From assembly GCA_018340375.1 (NCBI GenBank), contig JAFFJZ010000053.1, forward strand, positions 1,426,001 to 1,490,000: DNA of 64,000 nt. The letters are read 5' to 3'. Shown here piece by piece: positions 12,722 through 24,067 of this stretch. The notes beneath the pieces are model-generated. The model was given only the letters and a program-made list of their open reading frames with translations. It was not told where the DNA came from and searched no databases. The stretch is from Gonatopus flavifemur (Eukaryota; Arthropoda; Insecta; Hymenoptera; Dryinidae). Every line of letters begins with the position of its first letter. Position 1 is the stretch's first letter. Both the position numbers and the translations under genes were made by a program.

Positions 12722-13202
12722 GTCTAGGAAAATACCTAAGAAAATGTCTAGGAAAAAGTCTAGGAAAAAGCTTAGGAAAATTTTTCCTACAGGGTGTGCC
12801 TTTTTCAATACTATGTTTTACCATTGGAGTTATCGTACATATTGAACAAGTGATAATTAGATGCGCAAAGTGTAATTGCGCATTGATTTCATGTACATTA
12901 TGAAAATTCAATATGTACATTTATGAATTTTCATAAACTGTGATGAATATCAAAAACGTTGTTTGGAATTTGAGAAATATGTGATTGATTTTCCAATATT
13001 CAAATAAATACAGAAATTCAATATCTACAGTTATGAATTTTCACAAACTGTAATGAATTTCAAAACTTTTGTTTGAAATTCATGAAATATGTGATTGATT
13101 TTCCAACATCCAAATATGGAATACAATTCATATAGCGCCCTTGAAAATTAATGTACTTTTTTCTATGAACGTATATTAAATTCACAAACATTTTTAACAG
13201 TG
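12722..13202 (-). mobile_element. Insert X', second copy of X
   Basis: Reverse complement of 9166-9643, between TA at 12720-12721 and 13203-13204. Its position suggests insertion into the right-hand TA target duplication of the palindrome itself. Confidence 0.78.
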
Positions 13203-13204
13203 TA

Positions 13205-14186
13205 GGATAGATATCCGATTTACCTGATCAGAATAACCGTATCTCGATTTATAAGAAATTGGATTGAACAATTTAGGGCATCTTAATAAACGAGAAGGGA
13301 CATTGAAACGTCAAGTCCAAGCAGTTGAGGGCAGCGAATTTTCCCATTAACAATTTTATACAAAAATGAAAAATCATTGAACAAACGACGTGATTCCAAG
13401 GAAGACAAGTTAAGTAGAGACATAATCAATGAGTAATCGTGACAAGTTACGCTCAACGGACGGCCTATCTGATAGGCAGCAAAACGCAGAAACTTATGCT
13501 GGACTCTTTCCAAGTCTGTACAATCCCGGCTTAAATGAGGGCTCCAAATTTGAGACGCATAATCAAGATGAGGTCTAACTAAAGTACAATACAGTGTTCG
13601 AAGTGCGACAGTATCACGAAAATCTTTACAAACGTGCTTGATAAATCCAAGAGATTTCATGGAAGTACCAACTATGTAATTGTGATGATCTGAAAAGTTG
13701 AAACGAGAGTTAAATGAAACTCCAAGATCAAGAACAGTATTCATAGGTGATAACAGAGAATGAGACAAGTTATAGGGAAAATGAATAGCATTTTTACCCC
13801 TATAAAATCTCATCACATAGCATTTAGTGAGATTTAATTACATGTTAGATAGCACACACCAAGATTGTAACCGATCCAAATCAGATTGCAGATTTTGAGC
13901 ATCTCTGTAAGTTCTTATAATCATAAAAAGTTTCAGGTCATCAGCAAAAAGGAGATGTGTGTAGTACTTGAAAATCATTGAGATATCATTAATGAAAATA
14001 ATAAATAATAAAGGACTTAGATGTGAGCCTTGCGGTACACCTGAGGATACAAAAAATGAATCAGAAAAATATTGAGAGACACGAACTGATTGCGTACGAT
14101 TCAGAATATAACTCTGTAACCACGACAAAAAATTGCTGCGAATAACTAAATTACTTAATTTATTTAACAATATATTATCCCTATTG
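13205..14186 (-). mobile_element. LINE family B, RT-containing body (5'-truncated)
   Basis: Minus-strand CR1/Jockey-type element related to, but clearly different from, family A. It starts 5'-truncated at about 14186 within the RT palm region and continues through the palindrome insertion site into 6258-5987. No target-site duplication was found for the LINE itself. Confidence 0.88.
13205..14186 (-). pseudogene. LINE B reverse transcriptase ORF, broken
   Basis: Visible parts in order are ILLNKLSNL, SYILNRTQSVRV, GVPQGSHLSPLLFIIFINDI, the catalytic FADD box near 13945, then the C-terminal region with LVRPHLDYASQIWSPH and LERVQHKFLRF, which matches family A in layout. Two lesions are seen: an in-frame TAA near 13837, where family A has sense codons between NKL and the KC-VM motif, and a one-base shift near 13310, after which VPSRLLR continues in another frame to 13205. 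The degree of decay exceeds that of family A copies. Confidence 0.87.
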
Positions 14187-14780
14187 AAAAAATCCAATGG
14201 ATTCCGATAGATTCCGATAGAAAACCTATTGGAATCCATTGGAATCCATGAGGTCTATTTGGAAGACAAAAAATGTGAGCAATGGAGGTATTGGATATTG
14301 TTGGAAATCTCCATTATTGTGCTCTGATTTGGAAATCCTTATAGTCCATGAATCGGAATTCATGAGTTTTATGCATTGATTGGCTTCTATTTGGAATTAC
14401 AATGATGATAAGTATTTGATTCGATGAGGATTTTCTGGTTTGTCCACATGCATTGGTGATTCCATATGGGCCTGAGAAAATAGTTTGAGCCGTATTCGTG
14501 CATGAAGTGTACCAATCGTTTTCTATTGGGATCGGCATTTCCGAAATGAATAGGCTGGATGAGGTTAATCCAATATTTATATTGACGCATTTCTATCTGG
14601 ATAGACCAACTTTTGGGTGTATGAATTTGATTGGATTTTATTGGGAAGTGCGATTGAATAATCAATAATACTGTTATTGTATTCCATATGGAAATGCTGT
14701 GACAAATATACATAATTTCCCAATTGAAATCAGTTCACAGTGCCGTAGGCTGCTATTAGGAGTTCCAAAAATTCCTGTTA
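14187..14780. repeat. AT-rich diverged repeat with GGAATCC/GATTCC words
   Basis: Contains runs such as CCAATGGATTCCGATAG and GGAATCCATTGGAATCC, the same kind of words that dominate the foldback at 16-20.6 kb and the 247-bp repeats at 54.5-55.4 kb. No gene is visible. Confidence 0.45.
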
Positions 14781-14784
14781 TCGG

Positions 14785-14890
14785 AGATATAAACCATATA
14801 TGGATCATATATGTTATGAGTAATCCAAACATATATGAACCATATATGATTCATATATGACCCATATATGACCCATATATGATTTATTTC
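14785..14890. repeat. ATATATG minisatellite
   Basis: Degenerate repeats of about 10-12 bp built on CATATATGACC / CATATATGATT. It ends with CATATATGATTTATTTCC, close to CATATATGATTCATTTCC at 54488-54508. Confidence 0.75.
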
Positions 14891-14894
14891 CATT

Positions 14895-15000
14895 TATTGA
14901 GGGGTATTAAAAAAGTCTCTCCTACGAGAATTGAACGTGGTTCGTTGGGACCGGACTCCATCCCCCTTTCACCGAAGCCACCGCCGGTCTCGCTTGAAAG
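14895..15000 (-). other. Possible tRNA-like segment
   Basis: On the minus strand GGTGGCTTCGGTGAAAGG and ACGTTCAATTCTCGT are spaced like Pol III A and B boxes and are followed by GAGACTTTTTT. The match is weaker than the others in this window. Confidence 0.35.
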
Positions 15001-16076
15001 AAGCGACTTCTTTCACGTATAAGAACTCCCGCTTATTCTTGAAAACCATATATGGGGTAAAATTCGCCAAGTGTTCTCACCTGAAAATTTCAATCTCATC
15101 AATGTTGATGAAATTCCATGAATTTGTTGTACTAGTGACCCTCTTAAAATTGTGTTAACACCAGGTTTCTAGGAAGTCAGGTTTTCGTGGTACAGGGGTT
15201 TAAATTTTCAAGATTTTTTTGATCTGCGTTTTTTCGAAGAATCATCATCCTCATTAATTCCATTTAATGAAAATATGGTATCATTCATATCATCAGGATT
15301 TTTTCTAAATTTTACGATAAAAATACTTTCATTCATGCAGGAGGAATATTTCACATAGAAATTCGATTTTTAAAAGTATTTTTGCATTCTTCGGTCACTG
15401 CGCCCCTTTTGATATTGATGAAACCTTGATAAATCGAAAGCTTGATTCCTTAGCTTCGAAATCATACAGGTTTAAAAATGGGACGAAGAAATTTCCCCAA
15501 GGTACAGAGTTCCAAGTGTGTACGTATCGTACCTTGAGTACGTGACGATCACACCATCGATTTTCAGTGTATTGTTTTATGAAAAAAGTAATTATCAAAT
15601 TTATTTTCTCAATTTTGCCTACCACATTGCTCAATACAACCATCTAGATTACCCCTTTCAAATGAATAATTGATTCACGACACACGGTTAAAGAAAACAC
15701 GTCATCCTTTATTAGAACATTATTGTAATAATTAGTCATACCAATGTGTCATCTTGGACCCACTCAATTTCTTTTTATTGATAATCAATTTTCATGGAAA
15801 CGCGGCTACTGTAACTGGTAAAAGTAACTGTAAGTAGTGACTTTCTTTGTACAAGCTATAGTACTCTGATTATTTACAAAATTGAATTATTGCTACATAG
15901 ATGTACAGAATGATATTAAACAATTTGCAGTATTTATAATTATCAATCTTCTGATCCTTCTGAAAGGTTGTTCTTATACTCTAATTTTTATGCCTTCTTC
16001 GGATCTTTGGGAATATATCATATTGCACTGCCGAAGAGTGAGTTTTAAGAATAAACGATGAATGTTCCATAGGTAT
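15001..16076. other. No recognised gene
   Basis: AT-rich unique-looking sequence. Short frames (for example 15395-15643 minus) have no recognisable domain. Nothing else is visible. Confidence 0.4.
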
Positions 16077-16689
16077 CCCTGGTTAAAAAATCCGATGAGA
16101 TTCGATATAAACCGATTCAGAATTCATCGGACTGCATAGGATCAATCGGAACAGTTCAATCCTCGATTCAAAATCAATAAGAGTTTATCGGAATCTCTTT
16201 CTATAGGTTTCCATCGAGGATTCACCGATTAAAAATCTGCATTTATGGGAATTAATCAGACTTCACATAATCTATTGGTCTGTATAAAAGATATCTGATT
16301 GGATGATTGAAATTCTCAACAGTCCATCAGGCAAACGGTTTTTATCGGAAGTTTCCACAATTTCAATCTATTGGAACTAATGGGAAAATTTGTGAAATTG
16401 AATGATGAATGGGTTTCTTATGGGAGATTTCTGACTGCATTTAAGGATGTATCGATTTCATTGATCAATGGGTTTTGATTGAATTATTCCAACATTCAAA
16501 TCTATTGGAAATAATAAGCAAGTTCACAGATTCTAAAGCCCTATGGGTATGTACCGGCAATAACCGATTCAGTTTTGAAATTTCTTTCATCGCATCAGAT
16601 CATTGATTTTTATCGGAATCCCTGGTGACCTCGATGTATCGGAACTAATGGGAAAGTTGCTGGAATACGAAACTATAATCATAGAATAC

Positions 16690-17790
16690 CAAGAGAATCC
16701 AATTAGAAAATATTTCATCGGTATCAATCAGAATTTTTATCAGTGATGGAATATCCATTGGATCCCATTGAGAAATATGTTACTGATACCAATTATAATT
16801 GTAATGATTAATAAAATGCCGATTAAATCAAATTAAAAAATATTGTGTCCGTACGAATTGGAATTTTTATTATTGATAAAATACCTATTGGATGCCATTG
16901 AAAAATATTTGACTGGTATCAATTAGAATCTTCATGACTAATAACATAACGATTGAATCCAATTGTAAAATATTGTATTGGCATCAATCGGAATTTTCAT
17001 TGGTCATAAAATACCAAGTGAATGCAATTGCACAATATTTCATTGATATCAATCGGAATAATTATTATTGATAAAATATCAATTGGATCCGATTGAAAAA
17101 TATTTGACTGTTATCAATTAAAATTTTCATGATTAATGAAATACCGATTCAATCCAATTAAGAAATATTTTATTGGTATCCATCGGAATTTTTTATCAAG
17201 CATAAAATACCCATTGGATCTAATGAGAAAATATTTTCTTGGTATCAATTGGAATTTTTATGATTAATGAAATACCCATTGAACTCCATTGGAAAATATT
17301 TCACTGATATCAATTAAAATTTCAATAATCAATAAAATCTCGATTTAGTCAAATGAAAAATATTTTCTTGGTATCAATAGGAATTCTTATTATTGATAAA
17401 ATACCTATTGGATGCCATTGAAGAATATTTGACTGGTATCACTTGGAATCTACATAATTAATAACATACCGATTCAATCCAATTGAAAAATATTGTATTG
17501 GCGTCAATCGGAATTTTCATTGATCATAAAATACGAAGTGAATCCAATTGCACAATATTTCATTGATATCAATCGGAATTCTTATTGTTGATAAAATACC
17601 TATTGGATCCCATTGGAAAATATTTGACTCTTATCAATTAGAATTTTCATAATTGATAAAATACCGATTGAATCAATTGAAAAATATTGTATTGATATCA
17701 ATCAGAATTTTCATCCATCATAAAATCCCGATTGAATCCAATTGGAAAATATTCTCTTGGTCTTCATTGGGATTTTTATTATTAATGAAC
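16690..17790 (+). repeat. 60-bp degenerate tandem repeats, left arm
   Basis: Units follow the pattern ATTGGTATCAATCGGAATTT, then TCAT..TTGATAAAATACC, then GATTGAATCCAATTG, then AAAAATATT. About 18 units. A mirrored, shorter array occupies 19430-20060. Confidence 0.82.
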
Positions 17791-17924
17791 TCCCATGCTC
17801 TCATCAAGACCGATACAATCCCTCATATGTCCAACGGACTATTACCAATTGAATCTTATTACTATAGGACACCCATCCTTGACATAAGACAGTCATTTAG
17901 TTCACATTGATAGGAAGCGAACCA

Positions 17925-18012
17925 TGGCATCGAGCGAGCGGGTATTCAGATCGATCTTCTAGGTTAAGCAACGACAACTGCGGTACAAGGTGGATGGGTG
18001 ATCACCATGTTA
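17925..18012 (+). other. 5S rRNA-like segment (left arm)
   Basis: TAGGTTAAGCAACGACAACT and GGTGGATGGGTGATCACC resemble the internal-promoter half of eukaryotic 5S rRNA (GTTAAGCAACG and GGATGGGTGACC). The segment is too short and divergent to be a functional 5S gene. It is mirrored at 19222-19310. Confidence 0.6.
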
Positions 18013-18179
18013 ATAACACATAAATGATCGTTTGAATTCATTTCATTAATAATTTTTCGTACGTAATGATTGAATAAATGATATATGTGTTTGTTTAATT
18101 GATATAAAATGCGCGTATATAATGTATATAAACCGTTCGTTGGTTGGGTTAACAACCAATGAAATTCAATAAGAAAATC

Positions 18180-18499
18180 GCGATGCAGGAATCAATTCAT
18201 TCCGATAAGTTTTTTTAATCGGATTTAATCGGATTTTTTCACCAGGGAAAATGCCGATTAAATCCAGTGAAATATTATTTTATTGGTATCAATGGGAAAT
18301 TTCCGATGCAGAAACTCAATCCATTCCGATGAAATCTTTTTTCATCGGATTCAATCGGATTTTTTAACCAGGGGAAAGACCGATTAAATCTAATCAAAAA
18401 TTATCTTATTGGTATCAATAGGAAATTTCCGATGCAGAAACTCAATTCATTCTGATGAAATTTTTTTTTATCGGATTTAATCGGATTGTTTAACCAGGG
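18180..18499 (+). repeat. 120-130-bp tandem repeat next to the foldback centre
   Basis: Three units share GATGCAGAAACTCAATTCAT, CATCGGATTTAATCGGATTT and CACCAGGG/AACCAGGGG. Each unit therefore ends in a copy of the element's CCAGGG terminus. Mirrored at 18732-19040. Confidence 0.75.
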
Positions 18500-18731
18500 A
18501 TACCTATCAAGTTCGTGTTACCTCAATGATACGTGAATGTTACGTCGCAAAATGTTCAATTTGATACTTCAATGATGCGTAAACGATACGCTAAAAGTAT
18601 CTTCGATACTAAAAGGATACCCTTGGAAAAGAACTTCATACAGTTTCATTGTTACTCAAAAAATACCAAACACTTCTCCTTTGTATTACAATTTAGACTT
18701 TGTAATTTGCAATTATTGTAAGTGTAATCCA
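18500..18731. other. Foldback spacer
   Basis: Single-copy spacer between the arms. It begins TACCTATCAAGTTCGTG and is rich in GATAC words, as is 21780-21990, where CACGAACTTGCTAGGG occurs in the opposite sense. Confidence 0.5.
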
Positions 18732-19221
18732 CCCTGGTTAAACAATCCGATTGAATCCGATAAAAAAAAATGTTATCGGAATGAATTGAGTTCCTGCATC
18801 GGAAATTTCCTATTGATACCAATAAGATAATTTGTAATTGGATTTGATCGGTCTTTCCCCTGGTTGAAAAAATCCGATTGAATCCGATAAAAAAAGATTT
18901 CATCGGAATGGATTGAGTTTCTGCATCGGAAATTTCCCATTGATACTAATAAAATAATTTTCAACTGGATTTAATGGGCATTTTCCCTGGTGAAAAAATC
19001 CGATTAAATCCGATTAACAAAACTTATCGGAATGAATTGATTCCTGCATCGCGATTTTCTTATTGAATTTTATTGGTTGTTAAACCAACCAACGAACGGT
19101 TTATATACATTATATACGCGCATTTTATATCAATTAAACAAACACATATATCATTTATTCAATCATTACGTATGACAAATTATTGCTGAAATAAATTCAA
19201 ACGATCATTTATGTGTTATTA

Positions 19222-19310
19222 ACATGGTGATCACCCATGCACCTTGTACCGCAGTTGTCGTTGCTTAACCTAGAAGATCGATCTGCAACACTCGCTCGCT
19301 CGATGCCGTG
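19222..19310 (-). other. 5S rRNA-like segment (right arm)
   Basis: Reverse complement of the segment at 17925-18012 with a few changes: GATCACCCATGCACCTTG, then GTTGTCGTTGCTTAACCTAG. Confidence 0.6.
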
Positions 19311-19429
19311 GTTCGCTTCCTATCCATGTGAACTAAATGACTGTCTTATGTCAGGGATGGGTGTCCTATAGTAATAAGATTCAATTGGTAATAGTCCATT
19401 GGACATATGAGGGATTGTATCGGTCTTAA

Positions 19430-20060
19430 TGAGAGCATGGGAAATCATTAATAATAAAAATCCCAATGAAGACCAAGAGAATATTTTCCAATTGGATGCA
19501 ATCGGTATTTTATCAATTATGAAAATTCTAATTGATACGAGTCAAATATTTTCAATGGGATCAATAGGTATTCTATCAATAATGAGAATTCCAATTGATA
19601 TCAATGAAATATTGTGTAATTGAATTCACTTGGTATTTTATGCTCAATGAAAATTCCGATTGACGCCAATACAATATTTTTCAATTGGATTGAATCGGTA
19701 TGTTATTAATTATGAAGATTCTAATTGATACCAGTCAAATATTTTTCAATGGCATCAATAGGTATTTTATTAATAATAAGAATTCCTATTGATACCAGAA
19801 AATATTTTCATTTGATTAAATAGGTATTTTATTGATCATTAAAGCTCTAATTTATATCAGTGAAATATTTTTCAATAGAATTCAATGGGTATTCCATCAA
19901 TCATAAAAATCCCAATTGATACCAAGAAAATATTTTCTCATTAGATTCAATGGGTATTTTATGGTTGATAAAAAACTCCGATGGATACCAATGACATATT
20001 TTCTAATTGGATTCTCTTGGTATCCTATAATTATAGTTTCCTATCAGCAACTTTCCATTA
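19430..20060 (-). repeat. 60-bp degenerate tandem repeats, right arm
   Basis: Mirror of 16690-17790 with fewer units, so the right arm is about 520 bp shorter than the left. Confidence 0.78.
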
Positions 20061-20631
20061 GTTCCAATACATCGAGGTCACCAGGGATTCCGATAAAAAC
20101 CAATGATCTGATGCAATGAAAGAAATTTCAAAACTGAATCAGTTATTGCCGGTACATACCTATAGGACTTTAGAATCTGTAAACTTGCCTATTATTTCCA
20201 ATAAATTTGAATGTTGAAATAATCCAATTAAAACCCATTGATCAATGAAATCGATACATCCTTGAATACAGTCAGGAATCTCCCATAAGAAACTCATTCA
20301 TCATTCAATTTCACAAATTTTCCCATCAGTTCCAATAGATTGAAATTGTGGCAACTTCCGATAAAAACCGTTTGCCTGATGGAATGGAGAAAATTTCAAT
20401 CATCCAATCAGATATCTCTTATACAGACCAATAGATTATGTGAAGTCTGATTAATTCCCCTCAAATGCAGATTTTTTAATTGGTGAATCCCCGATTGAAA
20501 CCTATAGAAAAGAGATTCCGATAAACTCTTATTGATTTTGAATCGGGATTGAACTGTTCCGATTGATCCTATGCAGTCCGATTAATTCTGAATCGGTTTC
20601 TATCGGATCTTATCGGATTTTTCAACCAGGG

Positions 20632-21682
20632 CTAATGCGGTGGAATAAAGTCTAAAATTGAATTGGACATTTCTCATTCAATGCTATCGAATATTCAATC
20701 CCGTCAATATTTCTTTTATTTCCCATAAATTGCACTGAACAAAAAATTTCATCGAAAATCAATTATATTTTGTTGTTAGGGTAACTGAATATCATAGTCA
20801 AGTCAATGAATATACGGTCAGATTGACAGTATAATCGTTGACTTGACACCATGATAGTTGATTCAACTGCATGTAGTTGAGTCAACAGTGCATGTAGTTG
20901 AGGCAACAGTCAGATTCAGTTGGATATATCAATCGTATTCTACTGTTGAATCAACTATATCACCGTTGTCTGTACCCACCTTTTTTCAGTGTGGGATGAT
21001 CAGATAATCCAATTGAAACCTATTGACCAATAAAATAAACAAACTCAAATCGAATTGGATATTCTGGATAGAAACCCAGTAAGTCTTGAATTTTGTACAA
21101 TTTTCCCATTGGTTCCGATACACCGAAATCACCGAAAATTCTGATAAAAACCGATGCATCAATCCGCTGAAAGGAATTCTGAATTCGAATTGGATATTTC
21201 TCATTTGATCCTATTCAATTTTCAGATCCGTGAATGGTCCTATTATTCCCCATGAATGCGGATAGTGGAATAATCCGATTAAAACCTACAGACTGATCAA
21301 ATCTGTACGAACTCTAATCGAATTGGACATTCTTCATAAAAACCGATTGAATTTCCCATTACGTAACATTTACGATCGGTTCCAATAGCTTCAGGTCATG
21401 GAAATTTCAGATAAAAACCATTTGCCTCATGAAATGGAGAAATTTTCAAACTCTCAATCAGATATCTCTCATACAAACCGATTGATCACTGAAAGTCATA
21501 TTAATTCCAATAAAACAAATATTTTTCTATCAGTAAATCCTCGATTCAATCCTGTATATACCACGTTCCAATTAATTCCTATTCATCTTGAATCGGTAGT
21601 TGAGCCTCTCCGATTGACCCTATTCATTCCGATTAATTTTTAATCGGTTTTTATCAGTTCCTATTGGACCTTTTAACCAGGG
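20632..21682. repeat. Further foldback-family sequence, right-end fragment
   Basis: Same word content as the foldback arms (AATCCGATTAAAACC, TTGGACATT). It ends TTTTAACCAGGG at 21682, a CCAGGG terminus. Positions 21339-21682 recur inverted at 28052-28400. Confidence 0.65.
20733..20991. mobile_element. 259-bp MITE with CACTGAA termini
   Basis: Ends CACTGAACAAAAAA and TTTTTTCAGTG, flanked by TG at 20731-20732 and 20992-20993. The flanks rejoin to match the uninterrupted relative near 21242-21290, supporting an insertion. Internal repeats of AGTTGA(G/T)TCAAC type. Confidence 0.72.
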
Positions 21683-22030
21683 CACCTGGAAATTCTATGC
21701 GTCTAACCGGTCATTCTATTCAACGAGAATTTGTGGTTGAACAATTCTGGTAGAATTTCTTGACAGCAGACACCCTGTTCAGAGCAATGTTACATCTCCG
21801 TATCATATACTGATACGTTACGTTTCATTCTAGTATCCTTGGGGTATCATTTTTAACCATATGAAACGTATGATCAGGGTTGCAATTGAGTATAAATACT
21901 TCAAGTATACTGCTATGATACCTCAAAGATACGAAACCTCATCGATACCTGAAATATACCTAAGAGATACGTATCACGAACTTGCTAGGGTTTTACACAA
22001 TGGTATTTGAGAGTTCCTGCTATCGTTTTG
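21683..22030. other. GATAC-rich sequence, no gene
   Basis: Many GATAC/GTATC words and the terminus-like AACTTGCTAGGG near 21991. It is related to the spacer at 18500-18731, perhaps parts of one further element. No coding capacity seen. Confidence 0.4.
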
Positions 22031-23327
22031 CAGATGCAAATCGTTTTCAAGTGCTTTCGTAGCCTCTATATGAGTACTCTTTGGACTGAAAAAATTACAG
22101 TTTCTTTCAAATGTTCTTTAGCCCACTGATAAAGAGCATCCGCAGTCAAAATTTGATTTTCATTTGATGATGCTTGCAGACTTGCACGTGCTGCAAGTCT
22201 CTTCAAATTTCCACCAATACCGTCGCAAGGTAATTTGCCATGTGCACTTGCATGAAAATGCCACTCAGCCGCAATTCCAAAATCATGTTCATGATGTAGA
22301 AGATTTGCAAAATTATATTTATTTTAAAAATGTTGCGATGCTCCATCAGTGGAGTAGAAGATTTTCACATTCAAAATTATCTTGCAAATACTTTGTAATA
22401 ATTTTTTGAAATTCATAAACAGCTACCGTATCAAGAGTCAGATTATCAGACAAAATTACTATACTGCGACGTCTTAACTCATCTGTTCTGTCATTGATTA
22501 CTGTTGTGAAGATGGTAACTTGGTTGTTATTCCAATGAAACGATTGAATAGCATTCTGAGGAATAAATGCATATTTTCAGCAAAATCACATGTAACCATG
22601 AATTCTCGGCCTCCAAATTATCCTTGAGATTCTTAAGAAAGGACGATTGCTCCTTTGCTATAAAAGCGTGAGATTTCAACTTATGTAACCGTTCACAGAG
22701 ATCCTCCACCAAATCTGCGTCTGCTATTTCAGTTTTCAAATTGCTGCCATCAGTTTGTTGCCAAATTTGATATTCTACTCTCTCAATGTACTGGTCTGTA
22801 AGATTCGATTGAAGAAAATCCTCAAAATTGTCTATTCCAGGACACGCTAAACACTTGTCCAGATAGCATTCAGAAGTAGGATTATCACATACAAGCATTT
22901 TAATAGCATCATGGTGAGAAGTCATGGGGAAATCTGTCGCAGACGTTAGTTTTTGTAAACTTATGGCATCTAGCATTAAATTCACGTTTTCATGATAAAC
23001 ACACACGCATACGGTATGAGTTCCAGAAGCTCCAGCGAGTACACAATTGTGAGGTCTCAGCTGTGAAAATTTCGATAAGCTCACATCAACTGTAGGATTC
23101 TTCAATTTGAATGAAGAATACAATTCGGCAAGATTGCATAAAATCAATCTTTTTTAAACATGTTCACGCGTTCTATCATTAGTTTTGATCGAAACATAAT
23201 GCTTCATGCCTGGCAATATCCGGCTATTTTCATTATCCAAGTAAAATGCCATGATGGAATTTTCAATCTCGCAAGATAACCTTCGTCCTCTCTTTGGATT
23301 TGGTGATGTTAGAATCCCGTTTTCAGC
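22030..23327 (-). pseudogene. Transposase-like protein, C-terminal two thirds, broken
   Basis: Minus-strand remnant of a large transposon-type protein. In order it shows GILTSPNPKRGRRL, then a Cys/His segment (LRPHNCVLAGASG, THTVCVCVYHENVNLML), a second Cys cluster (CDNPTSECYLDKCLACPG), TCDFAENMH, HWNNNQVTIFTT, ISDN-like LSDNLTLDT, STDGASQH and EWHFHASAHGKLPCDG near 22215-22270. I recognise this layout from uncharacterised arthropod and cnidarian transposon-like proteins. The spaced D residues suggest an RNase-H-fold nuclease, but that is inference. Breaks: in-frame TAA at 23154-23156, frameshifts near 22605, 22555 and 22350, and a stop near 22322. It is not functional. Confidence 0.7.
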
Positions 23328-23507
23328 TACCCCTGGTGAAAATCGGAGCGAGAAGAAAGAGTAAACGAAGCGTATGCTGAAGAGTAACAGAAACGTTAAT
23401 GGAAAGCATACGAAGCTTGAATGGAAAGGATACAAAGAGTATGTGAAACGGGAATTGAAACAAAGAAAGCGGAAAAAATTCAAGAAATCTAGACAAAAAA
23501 ATTGAAC

Positions 23508-23582
23508 CCTGTGGTGAGAATCGAACCGGTGATTTTCACTATGGTAGGGTCTTATCCACTGAGCCATGGGTCGTCCTTGACC
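23508..23582 (-). other. tRNA-like Pol III box segment
   Basis: On the minus strand CATGGCTCAGTGGATAAG is an A box-like word and CCGGTTCGATTCTCACC a B box-like word at tRNA spacing. The segment lies inside the 737-bp TIR element. Confidence 0.65.
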
Positions 23583-23728
23583 TGGGTTGCTGGAAGATGT
23601 TATTTGAAGTCAGAATAGGTATGACTCGCATACGCTCCATATAACCTACTATTACGTTACATGAAGCATATGCGAAACGGGATCGGAAGTTTATGGAACG
23701 TACACGCAGAAAACAGATGTGGTAAAGT

Positions 23729-23908
23729 CCCATAATTTATTGAGGATCAGCGCCAGTCTCTGACAGATAGAGTTTTCACTTGAATTTACTTTTAAAAAGT
23801 CCCATAATTAGACGTATTTCTACAAGGAATTATGGTACTTTTGAAGCTATATTCAGGTGAATAATTTCATTCATCACAGACTGGCGCTGATCCCCAATAA
23901 ATTATGGG
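23729..23908. repeat. Hairpin inside the 737-bp element
   Basis: Inverted arms of about 35 bp share CATAATTTATTGAGGATC and CAGCGCCAGTCT, around a loop of about 110 bp. Confidence 0.75.
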
Positions 23909-24067
23909 AATTTTTGAAATATGTTTTTCTGCGTGTATACGGAACGTATGATTTGATGACTTTCCAGCAAGCGGGTATCATACGCTCCAGAAAGAGGGAG
24001 TTGAAACGTTTTTCGCTTCGTATACGTTTCCTTCCCGCTTTGTGTATACGCTTCATTTTCACCAGGG

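Larger units (their letters stand above)
6261..13202. mobile_element. 6.9-kb palindromic (foldback) element complex inserted in LINE B
   Basis: The complex is flanked by TA at 6259-6260 and 13203-13204. Its parts are arm A 6261-9163, TA, insert X 9166-9643, TA, arm A' 9646-12719 (reverse complement of A), TA, and X' 12722-13202 (reverse complement of X). The outer ends of the palindrome read CACTGTTAGAAAAATCTG, and the axis is CTAAGAAA-TA-TTTCTTAG. No transposase-like frame is present; the longest frames are about 108 codons and have no recognisable motif. The TA duplication suits a Tc1/mariner-like mechanism, whereas the CACTG start also resembles other superfamilies, so I leave the class open. 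Confidence 0.88.
16077..20631. mobile_element. 4.5-kb foldback element with 60-bp internal repeats and 5S-like segments
   Basis: The left end reads CCCTGGTTAAAAAATCCGAT and the right end, reverse-complemented, CCCTGGTTGAAAAATCCGAT. TA lies one base outside each end (16074-16075 and 20633-20634). Left arm 16077-18499 and right arm 18732-20631 are reverse complements around a spacer, 18500-18731. Each arm also has a CCAGGG/CCCTGG inner end, so the arms could be two separate TIR elements in opposite orientation. No transposase frame is present. Confidence 0.82.
23331..24067. mobile_element. 737-bp TIR element interrupting the transposase-like gene
   Basis: Ends CCCTGGTGAAAAT and ATTTTCACCAGGG. 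The left flank has TA at 23328-23329; the right flank keeps only A at 24068. Removing it joins QAIQLV to AENGILTSPN in the host frame, so the insertion point is precise. Internal features: many GTATACG/GAAGCGTA words, a nested hairpin at 23729-23908 and a tRNA-like segment at 23508-23582. Confidence 0.85.
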
